A DNA stretch of 64,000 nt, from NCBI GenBank assembly GCA_012861695.1, contig JAAOOA010001113.1:1-64000 (forward strand), in the 5' to 3' direction. The position numbers and the translations under genes are program-made. Positions within the stretch are counted from its first letter, which is position 1. Every line of letters starts with the position of its first letter. The stretch is from Trematomus loennbergii. Taxonomy: Eukaryota; Chordata; Actinopteri; Perciformes; Nototheniidae. The notes beneath the pieces were generated by a model, which saw nothing but the letters and a program-made list of their open reading frames with translations, was not told the origin of the DNA and did not search any database. Below, one piece after another: positions 32,254 through 43,029 of this stretch.

Positions 32254-32595
32254 TTACAAAGAACATTGAGTGATGATTAGATAACTATCCCCCGAGCCTA
32301 CAGGTGGAAGCTGGGGTGGAAGCTGGGTGGAAGCTGGGGTGGGAGCTGGGGTGGGAGCTGGGTGGAAGCTGGGGTGGAAGCTGGGGTGGAAGCTGGGTGG
32401 AAGCTGGGGTGGAAGCTGGGGTGGTGGTGGGGTGGAAGCTGGGGTGGAAGCTGGGGTGGAAGCTGGGGTGGAAGCTGGGGTGGAAGCTGGGGTGGAAGCT
32501 GGGGTGGTGGTGGGGCAGGCGAGCAGCAGCAGCATGAAACACAGCAGCAGGAACATGAACGTAGCAATAGCAAGTGAACACAGCAGCAGCAGCAT
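32254..32595 (-). CDS. Candidate single-exon gene: leader-like N-terminus plus PAST/SFHP/QLPP repeats (copy 1, 113 aa)
   Basis: The minus-strand ORF starts with a very hydrophobic segment ([20 protein letters not shown], then MLLLLACP) resembling a signal peptide or anchor. It continues into tetrapeptide repeats rich in Pro, Ser and Thr, and ends [15 protein letters not shown], stop TAA. TATTTAA lies 31-37 bp before the ATG (32,626-32,632), and AATAAA 58 bp after the stop (32,190-32,195). The repeats come from a 12-bp minisatellite; 11-bp variants move the reading between PAST, QLPP and SFHP, yet the end returns to frame. Thr/Ser-Pro repeats would suit O-glycosylation if secreted. Alternatives: a decayed first exon of the neighbouring astacin, or chance ORF from CAG/CTG-rich repeats. 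I recognise no family. Confidence 0.3.
   Translation of the reverse strand: MLLLLCSLAIATFMFLLLCFMLLLLACPTTTPASTPASTPASTPASTPASTPASTPPPPQLPPQLPPSFHPSFHPSFHPAPTPAPTPASTQLPPQLPPVGSGDSYLIITQCSL
32305..32515. repeat. G-rich minisatellite, 12-bp unit (copy 1)
   Basis: About 17 copies of tggaagctgggg, some with a G missing. Regularly spaced GGGG runs on the plus strand could form G-quadruplexes. Several shifted ORFs on both strands are shadows of this repeat. Confidence 0.95.
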
Positions 32596-32639
32596 AGCGA
32601 GGCAGAGGCAGGAAGACCTGGCAGCTTAAATAGAGCGGC

Positions 32640-33265
32640 ATGTTTAGGAGAATGTGTTTGGTTGGTTGTAAGAGGGACGAGGTGCGTCACGTGTTAATGT
32701 ATCATTGGTGCTCGAGTGGACTGCCTGAACTAGCTCGCAGGCTTCGCCCATTTGTGGCACTAATCATCTTCTGTACAACTCCAAATATTATATACTTTTG
32801 ACTCGACCACAATTATTTTGGCAGCTTCAGTTACTTAACTATTACTTAAATACAAGATCAACAAATGATGATGATGCTTTTCCGATTACATAATACATAC
32901 CTTTATGCACCAATTTGTGCTTTTGGTAAGTTACGTTTGTTTTGAAGCTGACATTTGAAACACAGACACTTACAAGTAATACGAGTTTGAGTTTATACAT
33001 AATAGATGCAGCTTTTACACATTGCTTCTCACCTTAACTAATGTGCATTTAAAAAAGAGGAATAGTTTCAGCAAAAAACTAAAAGGTACCATGGGGTCAG
33101 ATTAGAATTTTCCAAAGGGGGTTCGTTTAGCATGAAACACCTGAAATAACGGATAAGTTAAAAAAGAAAGTAGAAAGAAAGTGAGGTCATAGAAAACTAT
33201 TTATGCTAAAAAGTGAGCAATGATTGAGAGTCAGAGCGAAACATTTCAGATGTGTGTATCTCACA
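32640..33265. other. Beta spacer, copy 1, middle part
   Basis: Shared with 49,330-49,980. It contains cacgtg upstream of the minus-strand ORF and AT-rich DNA without a gene. Confidence 0.4.
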
Positions 33266-33269
33266 CTGC

Positions 33270-33432
33270 ACTGTGACTTTAATTCATGTACCTTTGGTAT
33301 TCATGTTTTATTATCTTTGCTTTTAAATGCCATTTCATAATATGTTTCTTAATGCTCTTAATGTCTTTCATTTTGTAAAGCACTTTGAATTGCCTTGTGT
33401 TGAAAGGTGCTATATAAATAAACTTGCCTTAC
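33270..33432 (+). mobile_element. LINE/SINE 3' tail
   Basis: The phrase gtaaagcactttgaattgcc and ggtgctatataaataaactt are typical of a fish retroposon end. Repeated at 49,985-50,122. Confidence 0.55.
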
Positions 33433-33519
33433 CTCTTCTTAAATTCGGGAAATGTTCTGAAGTACAAAAGTGATAACAAGTGCTCAAACTACAAAATACA
33501 CTTCATCGAACATGTTTGA

Positions 33520-33611
33520 AGATTCATTATCAACACACTTTCTCAGACTGTGCTATAAAGAGCAGGTTTGATGTGTAAATTGGCCCCATGTCCTCAGGGT
33601 TTCTTCACCAC
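33520..33611 (-). pseudogene. Astacin 3'-UTR exon (beta copy 1)
   Basis: The minus-strand acceptor gttccaacag ends at 33,612. The poly(A) signal present in the sister copies is here changed to AATGAA (ttcatt at about 33,525). The UTR intron donor is GAAAG|gtaaga just after the coding stop. Confidence 0.45.
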
Positions 33612-33709
33612 CTGTTGGAACAGAAGAAACACGTTAAAGGCGACAAACACACTTTCCTTTGCCTGAAAACAGATGAATGAAGGGAACCCAGCGTGTGTTT
33701 TCTTACCTT

Positions 33710-33836
33710 TCAACATGTGTACAGCGTGTTCAGTCTGCTGATGTCGTTCCTGCTCATCTGATTGGCCGTGCCGAACTCTCCGTTGGCGTTGGGGATCGGC
33801 ACCATGGTGGGCATATTGTTCCCGCTGAAGGCATAC
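33710..33836 (-). pseudogene. Astacin metalloprotease, last coding exon (frame intact)
   Basis: On the minus strand, tttccag|G is followed by YAFSGNNMPTMVPIPN and the C-terminus ISRLNTLYTC, stop TGA at 33,710-33,712. The 127 bp fit phase exactly after the Met-turn exon (CACAG|G). The final Cys is the conserved disulfide partner of astacin domains. Upstream (34,240-34,277) only part of the ASRERS exon remains, and the zinc-site and Met-turn exons are missing, so this gene copy cannot encode a protease. Confidence 0.75.
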
Positions 33837-33907
33837 CTGGAAACATTAAGAGCACAGAGGCTTCATTATTATTAGCTTGTATATATATTAAACATTTAGA
33901 AACCATT

Positions 33908-34238
33908 AGCGCTTTCACACCAAGTACTTTGCCGTACTTAGTTCCTAGAACTCTTTAGTCCCGGAACTGTCCTAGTAAATCGCGTTCACACCGGAATAAG
34001 TCCTGAGGGAGGATTACGCAAATGAAGCCGCTGACGTCACTTCTTCTTCTTCTGCTTTGGGTTTACTGGCAGGCCGCAAACAACTTCACGGCGTATACTG
34101 CCACCCGAAGTCCCGGGTAAATCGCCAGAAGCGCCGACACCTCCTCATCACTCCACCGCTCCCATGTTTTATTTTGTGTTGCCATAAGTTAGTCTCTCTC
34201 CGTTGGTGCGCTGGGCTAATGCTAATGCTAATGCTATA
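33908..34238. mobile_element. Truncated TIR element in the astacin remnant
   Basis: Related to the complete element at 9,932-10,608 (cacaccaagtactttgccgt). It ends in repeated gctaat words at the break in the ASRERS exon. A sister copy lies at 50,604-50,957. Confidence 0.55.
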
Positions 34239-34239
34239 A

Positions 34240-34277
34240 TAGGAAACATCGTGGAAGGAAGTCAGGCCGTGCTCGAT
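34240..34277 (-). pseudogene. Astacin ASRERS-exon remnant (5' part)
   Basis: From acceptor tcctcag the exon reads CTTCTCGTGAGCGCTCCATC and stops at 34,240 in the truncated mobile element. Confidence 0.65.
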
Positions 34278-34369
34278 GATGGAGCGCTCACGAGAAGCTG
34301 AGGAGAAAGAAACAAAGCAGCTGTGGTTCAATGGAGGTCAAGGGTCACATTCAGGTTCTTAGACTTTTC

Positions 34370-35360
34370 CTCAGAGGTGGGAGAAGTACTCAGATCTGTA
34401 CTTGAGTAAAAGTAGAAGTACCAGAGTGTAGGAATACTCATAAAAGTCCTGCGTTCAAAATGTGACTCAAGTAAAAGTAGAAAAGTATTATCATCAAAAT
34501 ATAGTTAAAGTAGCGACAGTAAAAGTAGTCATTGTGCAGATTGGTCCATTTCAGAATAATATATGATATGTTTTATAATGATTGATCATTAAAGTGTTCT
34601 CAAAGCTGGTAAAGGTGCAGCTAGTTTGAATGACTTTGTGTACTGCAGGGTAGCTTGTGAATTTACTCCAGGTGGAACTAAAGTCTGATTTAACACTTGA
34701 TTATATTTCACATTATTCATCCAGATCTGTAAGTAACTAAAGGTATTAATCAATTGTAGTGGAGTAAAAGTACAAAGTAGCAAAAATTGCACTTAAGTAC
34801 AGACTGTAAAGGTGATTTAAACCTGAGAGCAGGATTAGCTGAAAAGAGTCCAAGGAAGCTTATTTAAAAGTTAACAGCATTTAATTAAACAAATTATACG
34901 GTGATACAAATGGAATTTACGTTCGCGTGGGGTGCCGCTGCCTCCTCCCAGCTGTTGTTTATCGCGTGGCCGGGGTAGAGAGAGAGCGTTTTTTCCTGTC
35001 CATCATATGTTATAGTCTATAGTCCTCTCCTATTGGCCGGTCTCGACGGGGGGCGGGTCTTCCTCCCGGGTTCGTTCCTGATTAATATCGCATCTAATAA
35101 GAGGATTTAGACGTTGTGTGTTTATTGTATAACTCGACAAGCTTTTACTCCTCATATTTCTTACAAGACCCATTTTCAAACAGTCTGTTCAGGGAGGAGG
35201 AAGTGTTTCACCAGCTGCTCTTAAACAGGGACATAACACAGCGTTGTGAAATATAGCTATAAATCTCCAGATGTGAAAGATGTCCTTTATGTATTGAGAA
35301 AATATTCCTACTTGTGCTCAATACACAATTTGAAAATCCTCTTGGATCAGCTGTAAAATG
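34370..35360. repeat. Pre-TRIM block (copy 4)
   Basis: Shared with 21,000-21,900, 43,030-44,090, 51,090-52,100 and 63,300-64,000. It starts with ttgagtaaaagtagaagtac repeats and carries the CCAAT/GC cluster at 35,030-35,070. No gene is seen. Confidence 0.55.
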
Positions 35361-35465
35361 CATCGTCACAAAGTTAAATAACAAGCCTCAACAGTTCTTC
35401 CTCCACCCCCTCTTGGCAAACTGCCACTGACAGGTTGAACCACACTGTAAGAGAAGAGTTTCCAT

Positions 35466-35474
35466 TTCCCAGAA
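35466..35474 (+). promoter_or_regulatory. GAS/STAT-like site, TRIM copy 4
   Basis: TTCCCAGAA, 128 bp before the leader donor at 35,603. Confidence 0.45.
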
Positions 35475-36379
35475 ATCAAAGCTGATGTTTGTCTGAGCGA
35501 CAGCAGAGCAGCAGCCGAGACAAGTCTCTGTTTCTCTGAAGAAACACTCAACTGAATCCAGAAGCTTTTTATCAATAACACAGCAGGACTCTGCAAACAC
35601 TGGTGAGTACACTACAGACACATCACTAACTAAATATTTAGTCAAAGTTGGATTAAAATCAGAATCTGACTGTATTACATCAGTTTATCATATAAAGAAT
35701 ATTATACTATAGAAATGTGTCAGTTAAGATAAAAACCTCAATATTTACATTTGCAACAGCCAAAAAAGTAAGTTAGCATTAGCTAATGCAAATTTTCATA
35801 TTTCCTGTATTAAACAAAGTAGAATCTAAATAGTAGATTTGTTCTGGACTGTCCAAAGCAAGGGATCTGGTGTTATGTTACAAGTGTTGCTTATAAAAGG
35901 CATGACAATTACATATTTCATCTTATATAATTGTACACACTGTGGTAAGTAGCCTTGAGCTTTGAACCTGTTTCTGTGGTAACTGCTGTCTGCCTTTTGA
36001 AGCTGATAACGTTTACTGTTTTTTAACAACTAGTATTAACTTCAGTGATGCTCAGCAGGAGGTTTCACTCCTCTGTTCAACAACGGCAAAATCCCCCAAC
36101 AGTATTAGAGCTTACACATTGTGCTTCTTAGAGTTTAAACTGAATGCTGCTATGATTTTCCAGATTTCATTTATAATATTAACAAACAGAGAGATTTCAT
36201 TAACATTTAACAATAACAGTGTACTGCAAATTTGAGCAATCTTTCACCCTCTGCATAATCATGATATCATCAGAGTTCAGTATCACCATCTATTTGACAT
36301 ATAGCAAACAGATACAAGAGATTAAATCATATATACATTACAGTTTTTGTTTTTTCACACGTTTTGTCCTCAGAGAGAC

Positions 36380-38200
36380 ATGTCTGCTGCCAGCTGTCTG
36401 CTGACTGAAGATCAGTTTCTGTGCTCCATCTGTCTGGATGTGTTCACTGATCCAGTCAGCATACCATGTGGACACAACTTCTGTAAAGCCTGCATCTCTG
36501 AACACTGGGAGAGAAATGTCCCGAGTCAGTGTCCATACTGTAAAGAGGTTTTCAACACAAAGCCTGAGCTGCGGGTCAACACATTCATCTCTGAGATGGC
36601 TGCTCAGTTCAGACAGTCAGCTCAACAGAAAGCCAGCAGCAGCAGCTCAGAGCAACACGTTGTCAAACCAGGAGAAGTTCCCTGTGACGCCTGCACTGGA
36701 ACCAGACTGAAGGCCCTGAAGTCCTGCCTGGTGTGTCTGGTGTGTCTGGTGTGTCTGGTGTGTCTGGTGTGTCTGGCCTCCTACTGTGAGACTCACCTGA
36801 AAAATGCAGGCTTCAAAAGACATCAGCTGATCGACCCTGAGGAGAACCTTGAAGACAGGATGTATATGAAGCACGATAAACGACTGGAGCTGTTCTGTGA
36901 GCTGGGAAGAAAAAGGCTGAAACTCAGCAGATGATCGAGAAGAGACGACTGAAGGTTCAGGAGATTAATGGCTCAGTGGAGCTCAGTAAGGAAGGAGCAA
37001 ACAGAGAGATAGCAGATGGTGTTCAGGTCTTCACCGCTCTGAAGGAGTCTGTTGAGAGAAGCCAGGCCGAGCTCATCGACGCCATCAAAGAGAAGCAGAG
37101 AGAGACAGAGGAACAGGCTGAAGGCTTCATCAAAGAGCTGGAACAGGAAATCTCTGAGCTGAAGAAGAGAAGCTCTGAGGTGGAGCAGCTGTCACGCTCT
37201 GAAGACCAGCTCCACCTCCTCCAAAGCTTCACGTCCCTGAACGCTGCTCCACCCACCAAGAACTGGACAGAAGTCAGGGTCCGTCCACCTTCATATGAGG
37301 GGACTGTGAGGAGAGCTGTGACTCAGCTGGAGGAGACGCTCAGTAAACAGATGAAGAAGCTGCTTGAGGTGGAGCTGAAGAGGGTCCAGCAGTATGAGGT
37401 GGAGGTGACTCTTGATCCTGATACAACACAACCTGATCTCATCCTGTCTGATGATGGAAAACAAGTTAAACATGAGGAGGAGGACGACGAGGAGGACGAG
37501 GAAGAGGAGGATGAGGAGGAGGAAAAGACGAGGAGGAGGAGGAGGAGGAGAAGGATGAGGAGGACGAGGAGGACGTGGAGGAAGAGGAGGACGAAGAAGA
37601 GGGTGGATGAAGCTCTTGTGACAGTCATATGATCACAGATTGAATCAGCACTCACACTTCCTGTCTGCAAACACAAGGCTGTTGTTGTTGTTGTTGTAAG
37701 TATGCTGCTTCTGTCTCTGTGACTTATGAAGACATGAAGACGAATCTCCCAGACAATCCAGAGAGATTTGATTCTTGTGTCCTTGTGTTTTAGCAAAGCA
37801 GAGTTTCTCTTCAGGAAGATTGTATTACGAGGTTCAGGTTAAAGGGAAGACTGGGTGGACTCTAGGAGTGGCCAGAGAGTCGATCAACAGGAAGGGAAAG
37901 ATCACACCGTCTCCTCAGAAAGGTTACTGGATGATATGGTTGAGGAATGAAAATGAGTACAAAGCTCTTGCTGTTCCTTCAGTCAGTCTCTCTCTGAAGT
38001 ATCAGCCTGAGAAGGTGGGGTGTTTGTGGATTATGAGGAGGGTCTGGTCTCCTTTTATGATGTTGATGCTGCAGCTCTGATCTACTCCTTCACTGGCTGC
38101 TGCTTCAAAGAGAAACTCTACCCATACTTTGTCCCTGTCTTAATGATGGTGGTAAAAACTCTGCCCTCTGATCATCTCTCCTGTCAATCACACTGAGTAG
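36380..38200 (+). pseudogene. TRIM copy 4, with acidic insertion in the PRY
   Basis: The leader exon ends at 35,602; the ATG is at 36,380. RING and B-box1 are intact in frame (36,380-36,934), with the longest LVC expansion (SCLVCLVCLVCLVCLVCLAS). B-box2 is deleted as in copies 3 and 6. A lesion near 36,905 (gctgggaagaaaaagg) shifts the frame at the start of the coiled coil; the second frame (36,931-37,632) carries coiled coil and PRY. At about 37,474 some 260 bp of GAG/GAC-rich sequence is inserted, encoding a Glu/Asp run, then Arg-rich residues and a stop. SPRY resumes at 37,735 and loses one G near 38,017. TAG is at 38,198-38,200. It is probably non-functional; a short RING/B-box1 product is possible. 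Confidence 0.88.
37474..37733. repeat. GA-rich low-complexity insertion inside TRIM copy 4
   Basis: Purine-rich (gag/gac/agg) sequence followed by gttgttgttgttgttg. It is absent from all sister copies, which run gttaaacatggtgatgtg across this point. Confidence 0.85.
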
Positions 38201-39261
38201 AACAACCATTTGATTTGCTACAGAAAGGTTCACTCTCACTAAATGTAATAAATGTATTCAACTGGGGAAGTACATTGTACACATTGTTAATGTTTCAGAA
38301 TCTGATCACATATGGTTCACCTTGATGAGACGCATAAAAACACATAACATACTGATGAGTATGTTCTAATGTACTCTAGTTTATTCTACGGATTGCACTT
38401 CCTGCCGTCATGACTTGAAGTGATCAGAAAACTATTTACGAAGAAATAAACTTTTGCCACTTCTTTATATGTCAGGGGGCAAGAAAAGTATTTATTGTCT
38501 CAGAATTGTGTGTTCAAAAAGTGTTTCATACTTGCAGACATTACTAGTGGAAGTAATGCTCTCCTTTTTCATTAGTAAAATATTGTATATATTTTTTTAT
38601 AATTTTCAATTGAGGGGAAAATGATGGGTCTCTGGTGTGTTTTAAAGGGGAAGTTCAGGATTGATTATTGAATTATAGTATATTGGTACAAAATGTATTT
38701 ACAGTTACTTGGAGAATCAACAATACCTGATCATTAAACATTAGGCTGCAGTGGTTTAACAAACCAGGGAAATGAAAATGTTACATCTCAGCTGTCTGTT
38801 GTGTTATGTTAATTGTATTTCGTCCACCTCTCTGCACACTGCTTGTAAAGTTTGAACAAAGCCTCAATGGATTAAAAAAAAGGAACAAAGAATGTTATTT
38901 TTTGTGTTTTTTTAAATGTACTTACTGAAGTACAGTTTTCACTAGTTCTCAACTTAGGGAAAGTATCTTATAAAAAATGTACTTAACTATTTCCATTTCT
39001 ACTTAACTACATTTGTCTGAAAGATTTGGTTCTTCTGAAGCTTTATAAACTATTTAAAACCCTCTTGGATCAGCTGATCATAGATATTAAGATAGCTGTA
39101 TATGTTTGTTAGAAATAAGACCATCAACTGGTTAGCTTAGCTTAGCATAAAGACTGGAAACAGAGGAAACAAAGCCAGCCTGTCCAAAGGTAACAAATCC
39201 ACCTATCAGCAGCTCTGAATCCAGTTTGTTTAATCCATACCAAATCAGAGGAGTAAAAACA
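38201..39261. other. TRIM 3' region, truncated block
   Basis: Same block as 14,578-15,640, then a jump at 39,262 directly to the alpha spacer. About 1.8 kb present after copy 2, including the two-exon candidate gene, is missing. Confidence 0.6.
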
Positions 39262-40540
39262 TTATAAATACATGTAGTGGAGTAAAAGTACACCATTTAC
39301 CTCTGAACTGAAGTGGAGTAAAGTACAAAGTAGCAACAAATGGAAATACTAAAGTACAGGTTCCTCAAAATTGTGCTTAAGTACAGTACTTGAGTAAATC
39401 TACTTAGTTACTTCCCACGTCTGCTTCTCCTTTGCAGATAAAACTTGATTTAGTCTCGTACCGTAGTGATACACCTGAAAATGTGCATAATAGGGCGCGG
39501 TTTCAGACCCGATGCATATATAAATACACAAATGTTCCAAAACAAACATCTTTACCCCCGTTACAACACATGCTAGGTTAGCTAGCTAACTTGCAGCAGA
39601 TCTGCAATAATATCTGAAGGAATCATGCGATCGCATTGTTAAAATAAGTCAGTAAACATTTTTATTTTAGGTAAGTTTCCAACAACAGAGACAGTTGGCA
39701 CACTTTATAATCCCTGAACATCACTAAGTGCTCCGGTCCCAACTGTGTGCGTCACTTTTTAGGGTCCGTGTTGTTTATTTAGTTTCTTTATTTGCAGCGT
39801 TTTGTTCACTTTTAGTAAACGCTACACATGTTTCCTCAAGTTGGTGAAGATGTTTCTTCTCGTGGTCCATTGTAACGCATTTGCACCTGTAGGCCACCGT
39901 AAGGAAAGCACGCTTAAATGGAAAATGTGACCCCATGCAGAAGTACATCCTGGTATTTTGGCACTTAAGGGATGTTAGTACTGCTTCTTCTAGAGTTATT
40001 AGAGCTATTGTTTCTGTTCATTTCACACACAGCATGCACACACAATACTACCATGTTCTTTAGCTTTAAGGTTATTTGTATATAGTTACATTTGAATGTG
40101 TTGTAAATACTGTACATTTTTAATGCTAAATTGTTTCTTAAAAATACTTATTTTTATTTTCCTTATATATATTGTCGTGGCTTCCTTCCTTATTTTTCTA
40201 TCAAGCCACTAGACGCCTTAAACAGACATTTTTAACTCGTTTTCTTTCCTTTATCTTTGTGTTACTTACAGTTGAAGAGTTGCTTGGCCTCCGATGATTT
40301 TGATGATATGATGCGATGTGTTTGCTCAAAATAAAATAACAAACTTGTACACATGCAACAAAGAAAAGAGGCCTTTACAATAGTCAAAACAAATAGGCAA
40401 AACTCAAATAAAATAACAAACAACTTAGGTGTTCTTTCTTTCTTGAAATATAACTTAATAACTTAAAGGGTAATTGAACGGTTAAAAACTGTTCCTCGAC
40501 GGCGTCTTTCTGACAGGTTGCTGCCCATCACTGTCACTTA
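39262..40540. repeat. Alpha spacer, copy 2, left part
   Basis: Near-identical to 17,409-18,680, including the 7-bp astacin exon scar (about 39,464-39,471, minus strand). No gene is seen. Confidence 0.6.
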
Positions 40541-40553
40541 AAGGAGGCGCCGT

Positions 40554-40595
40554 GGGAATTGTAGTCTTTCATAGTGTGTTGACTACAGACGTCAC
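40554..40595. promoter_or_regulatory. ZNF143/Staf-like plus CRE-like element, alpha copy 2
   Basis: Same GGGAATTGTAGT and GACGTCAC pair as in alpha copy 1. Confidence 0.4.
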
Positions 40596-40822
40596 GATTA
40601 GGTGGCCTTTCTTATAAAAACAAAATACTGGCTCTAACATATATACTTTGCAACTTATTTCTTTAGATTGTTTATGTTCGCACCACCAGATACCAAAGCA
40701 GATTCCTTGTATGTTTAAACGTACCTGGCAATAAACTTGATTCTGATTCTGATGCATACTCTCTTATGCTTTGACCTCTTCTGTCTGGCCTTATATGAAG
40801 ACAATTAAAGGACACGAACAAC

Positions 40823-41062
40823 ATGGCCTCTCTTCTGCCTGAAAGTAAAAGCAGTTCTGACATGTTGACGTTGTTCCCTCAGATATCTGCTGCCTCTGAG
40901 AGAGAGAGTCCCGACGTGTCGCCTCAGGGCAGAGAGAGAGACAAAGATTTCAGAGACGTGTCCATCACTGAGGAGCGGGAGGAATGTGGGAGATCAGGAT
41001 GGAGACGGTTGAGATTGACTTTCACTGATCGACAGACGAGGAAAGAGCCACACATGACTTGA
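40823..41062 (+). CDS. Short ORF, 79 aa, hypothetical (alpha copy 2)
   Basis: It differs from the 18,965 copy by one in-frame GCT codon (QISAASERES) and is otherwise the same. It is followed by the CTCF-like site at 41,464. Function unknown; coding status unproven. Confidence 0.3.
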   Translation: MASLLPESKSSSDMLTLFPQISAASERESPDVSPQGRERDKDFRDVSITEEREECGRSGWRRLRLTFTDRQTRKEPHMT

Positions 41063-41463
41063 AAAGGAAAGTTACATTAGCTTGAAATGCTTTTGTGTCC
41101 TCCCTGCTGTATTGTCTTCCTTCAAAATAGAAAATGTTCTTTTGTTTGTGCTTCAGTTGTGTTTATTTACACTGCATAACGATCTTTAAAGAAGGATCAC
41201 TGTGTAGATGACACTGAGGATGATTGTGCAAGCTGTGTTTTAAATAGTATGTGAACATAAATGTGTTATTTCACTTGTTTTTCAGTGGCATTTCTGGATT
41301 GAGGCGTACATTTGAAACTTCTCATTAAAGTAAATGCTGATTTTCCATTTCCATTCTGAGGAAACACAATAGTTTTAGTGGTGATGCTTAAATACCTGTG
41401 TCATTAAAGCAGTTCTGTAAAGGTGTGTTAGCAGGTCTCTCCATGTGAACTGTGAGGATGTGT

Positions 41464-41476
41464 CGCCCCCTAGTGG
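41464..41476 (+). promoter_or_regulatory. CTCF-like core motif (alpha copy 2)
   Basis: CGCCCCCTAGTGG, as in the other spacers. Confidence 0.4.
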
Positions 41477-42223
41477 ACAAACATCTACACTACATGCAGT
41501 CAAGATTTTTACTGTAGTTACATTCTGAGGTACTTTATTTTTATCTTGAATATGTTTTTATGTATTAATTTGTCTTCAAATAAAGTATACTGTGTTATTA
41601 CCCCTGTCATTCATTCTATCAGAGTCCTTTCTGTACAAAGCCATCGTTGTTCATTCATTAAAAGCCGAGCAACGATCTGCAGAATGAAGCTGTTAATCAA
41701 TATCAACATTAAACGTTCAAACACCTTCTTCTTTTTTTGGAGTATCGGAAGAAAGATGTGGAAAATCATCTTCACATTATTGAGGTTTTAATAAAGAAAA
41801 TACCTTTTATTTCCTAAAAGAACCGAGGTTGACTTTGTTTAAAATCGGCATGCAGGTAAAATTAGTGTTAAAACATGATAAATAAATACATAAAAGTGCT
41901 TTTTTTTAAAAATAAGTGCTGGTAATAAAAATCACATCAACCCAAATGTTAAAATATGTAAAATATAAAACAAATATGTAAAATGTAAAATATAAATATA
42001 AAATACACACGGGTTAGTAGGCACACGGGGAGGGAAATATCTTAAAATAAAGTCAACCAAGTGTCCCTAAAAGTGTTTAAAACCCAGGCCGAGGTCTAGA
42101 GAGGTGGTGCAGGTGAGACATGGGACACGCCTCGGATGATGTTTTAAAAAATACTTTATTAAGGGCTTATTTGAGGGTGTTTTAGAGCATGGATGTATAA
42201 TAAGAACAGTTTAGGATACAGAC

Positions 42224-42400
42224 CGGACTGGATGTTCTCCCACAGGATGCGGATGTGCTGGTCTCTGTCGGAGCGGCACTGCTCGTGGTTGAACCCGAGC
42301 GTGCAGCAGCTCGTGTTGAACCGTGCTGTGATACAGGCAGCCCTGCCGGTCCAGAGACACCGTCTGGGAGTAGCCCCGACGCCCCACGTACGAGTAACAC
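42224..42400 (-). pseudogene. Astacin zinc-site exon with 2-bp deletion in the zinc motif
   Basis: Same exon as at 20.4 kb, but gagcgcgtgcagc has become gagcgtgcagc near 42,300, so the frame breaks inside HELLHA(LG). The exon is 177 bp against 179 in the other two copies. Splice sites are intact. Confidence 0.8.
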
Positions 42401-42421
42401 CTGCAACAACACAACATTTAA

Positions 42422-42805
42422 AGGTCTCCTATCATGCAAATTGCACTTTTTCATGCCCTTTGTACATAAAGATGTGTCCCCGGTGTGTCAGGGAACTCAC
42501 AAAGTGTCAGAAAATAAAACCCTCTCTCTTTTTCTCCGTACCAAATCTCTAAAAACGGGGGAACAACGGAGCTGATCCAGATTTGCGTCCGATATGACGT
42601 AATATCGGAAATGTGGGCGGGCTTTACACCCATGGCCTATCAGAAACGTTGCTATCAGAAATGCGTACGTTTTTGGACGTAATATGGTCTTTGTTTACAT
42701 TAGCAAGCATCGCTAACACTCAGAGCTAACCTGTACTGGAGAGAGTATGTGTAAAAAAGCAGGAAAAAAAAAAAGGATGCCTCAAAATAGTATAATAGGA
42801 GACCT
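42422..42805. mobile_element. TTAA-type MITE in an astacin intron (copy 2)
   Basis: TTAA on both sides (42,418-42,421 and 42,806-42,809) with inverted ends aggtctcctatcatgc / tataataggagacct. Confidence 0.7.
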
Positions 42806-42859
42806 TTAAGAATCATAATCTGTTTTTTTGCAAAGTAGGTTTACAAATACGAGCTTTAC

Positions 42860-42977
42860 CCGCCGTCTGACTGGATGTTCAGGAAGTCTCTCTGGCTCGT
42901 GCGTCTGACGAAGCGAATGCAGGAAACATCATGGAAGGAAGTCAGGCCGCGCTCGATGATGGAGCGCTCACGAGAAG
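42860..42977 (-). pseudogene. Astacin metalloprotease, ASRERS exon (frame intact)
   Basis: On the minus strand, tcctcag|CT is followed by SRERSIIERGLTSFHDVSCI, then RFVRRTSQRDFLNIQSDGG with donor GG|gtaaag. This is the astacin segment that leads to the GCYS motif: it ends two bases into the Gly codon completed by the zinc-site exon 460 bp downstream. At 118 bp the phases are consistent. The exon is good, but its partner zinc-site exon is frameshifted. Confidence 0.8.
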
Positions 42978-43029
42978 CTGAGGAGAAAGAAACAAAGCAG
43001 CTGTGGTTCAATGGAGGTCAAGGGTCACA

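Noticed and set aside
32298..32690. Other ORFs through the 12-bp minisatellite on both strands
   Set aside because: Repeat-driven shadows; only the frame with a conserved start, end and poly(A) signal was kept as a candidate.
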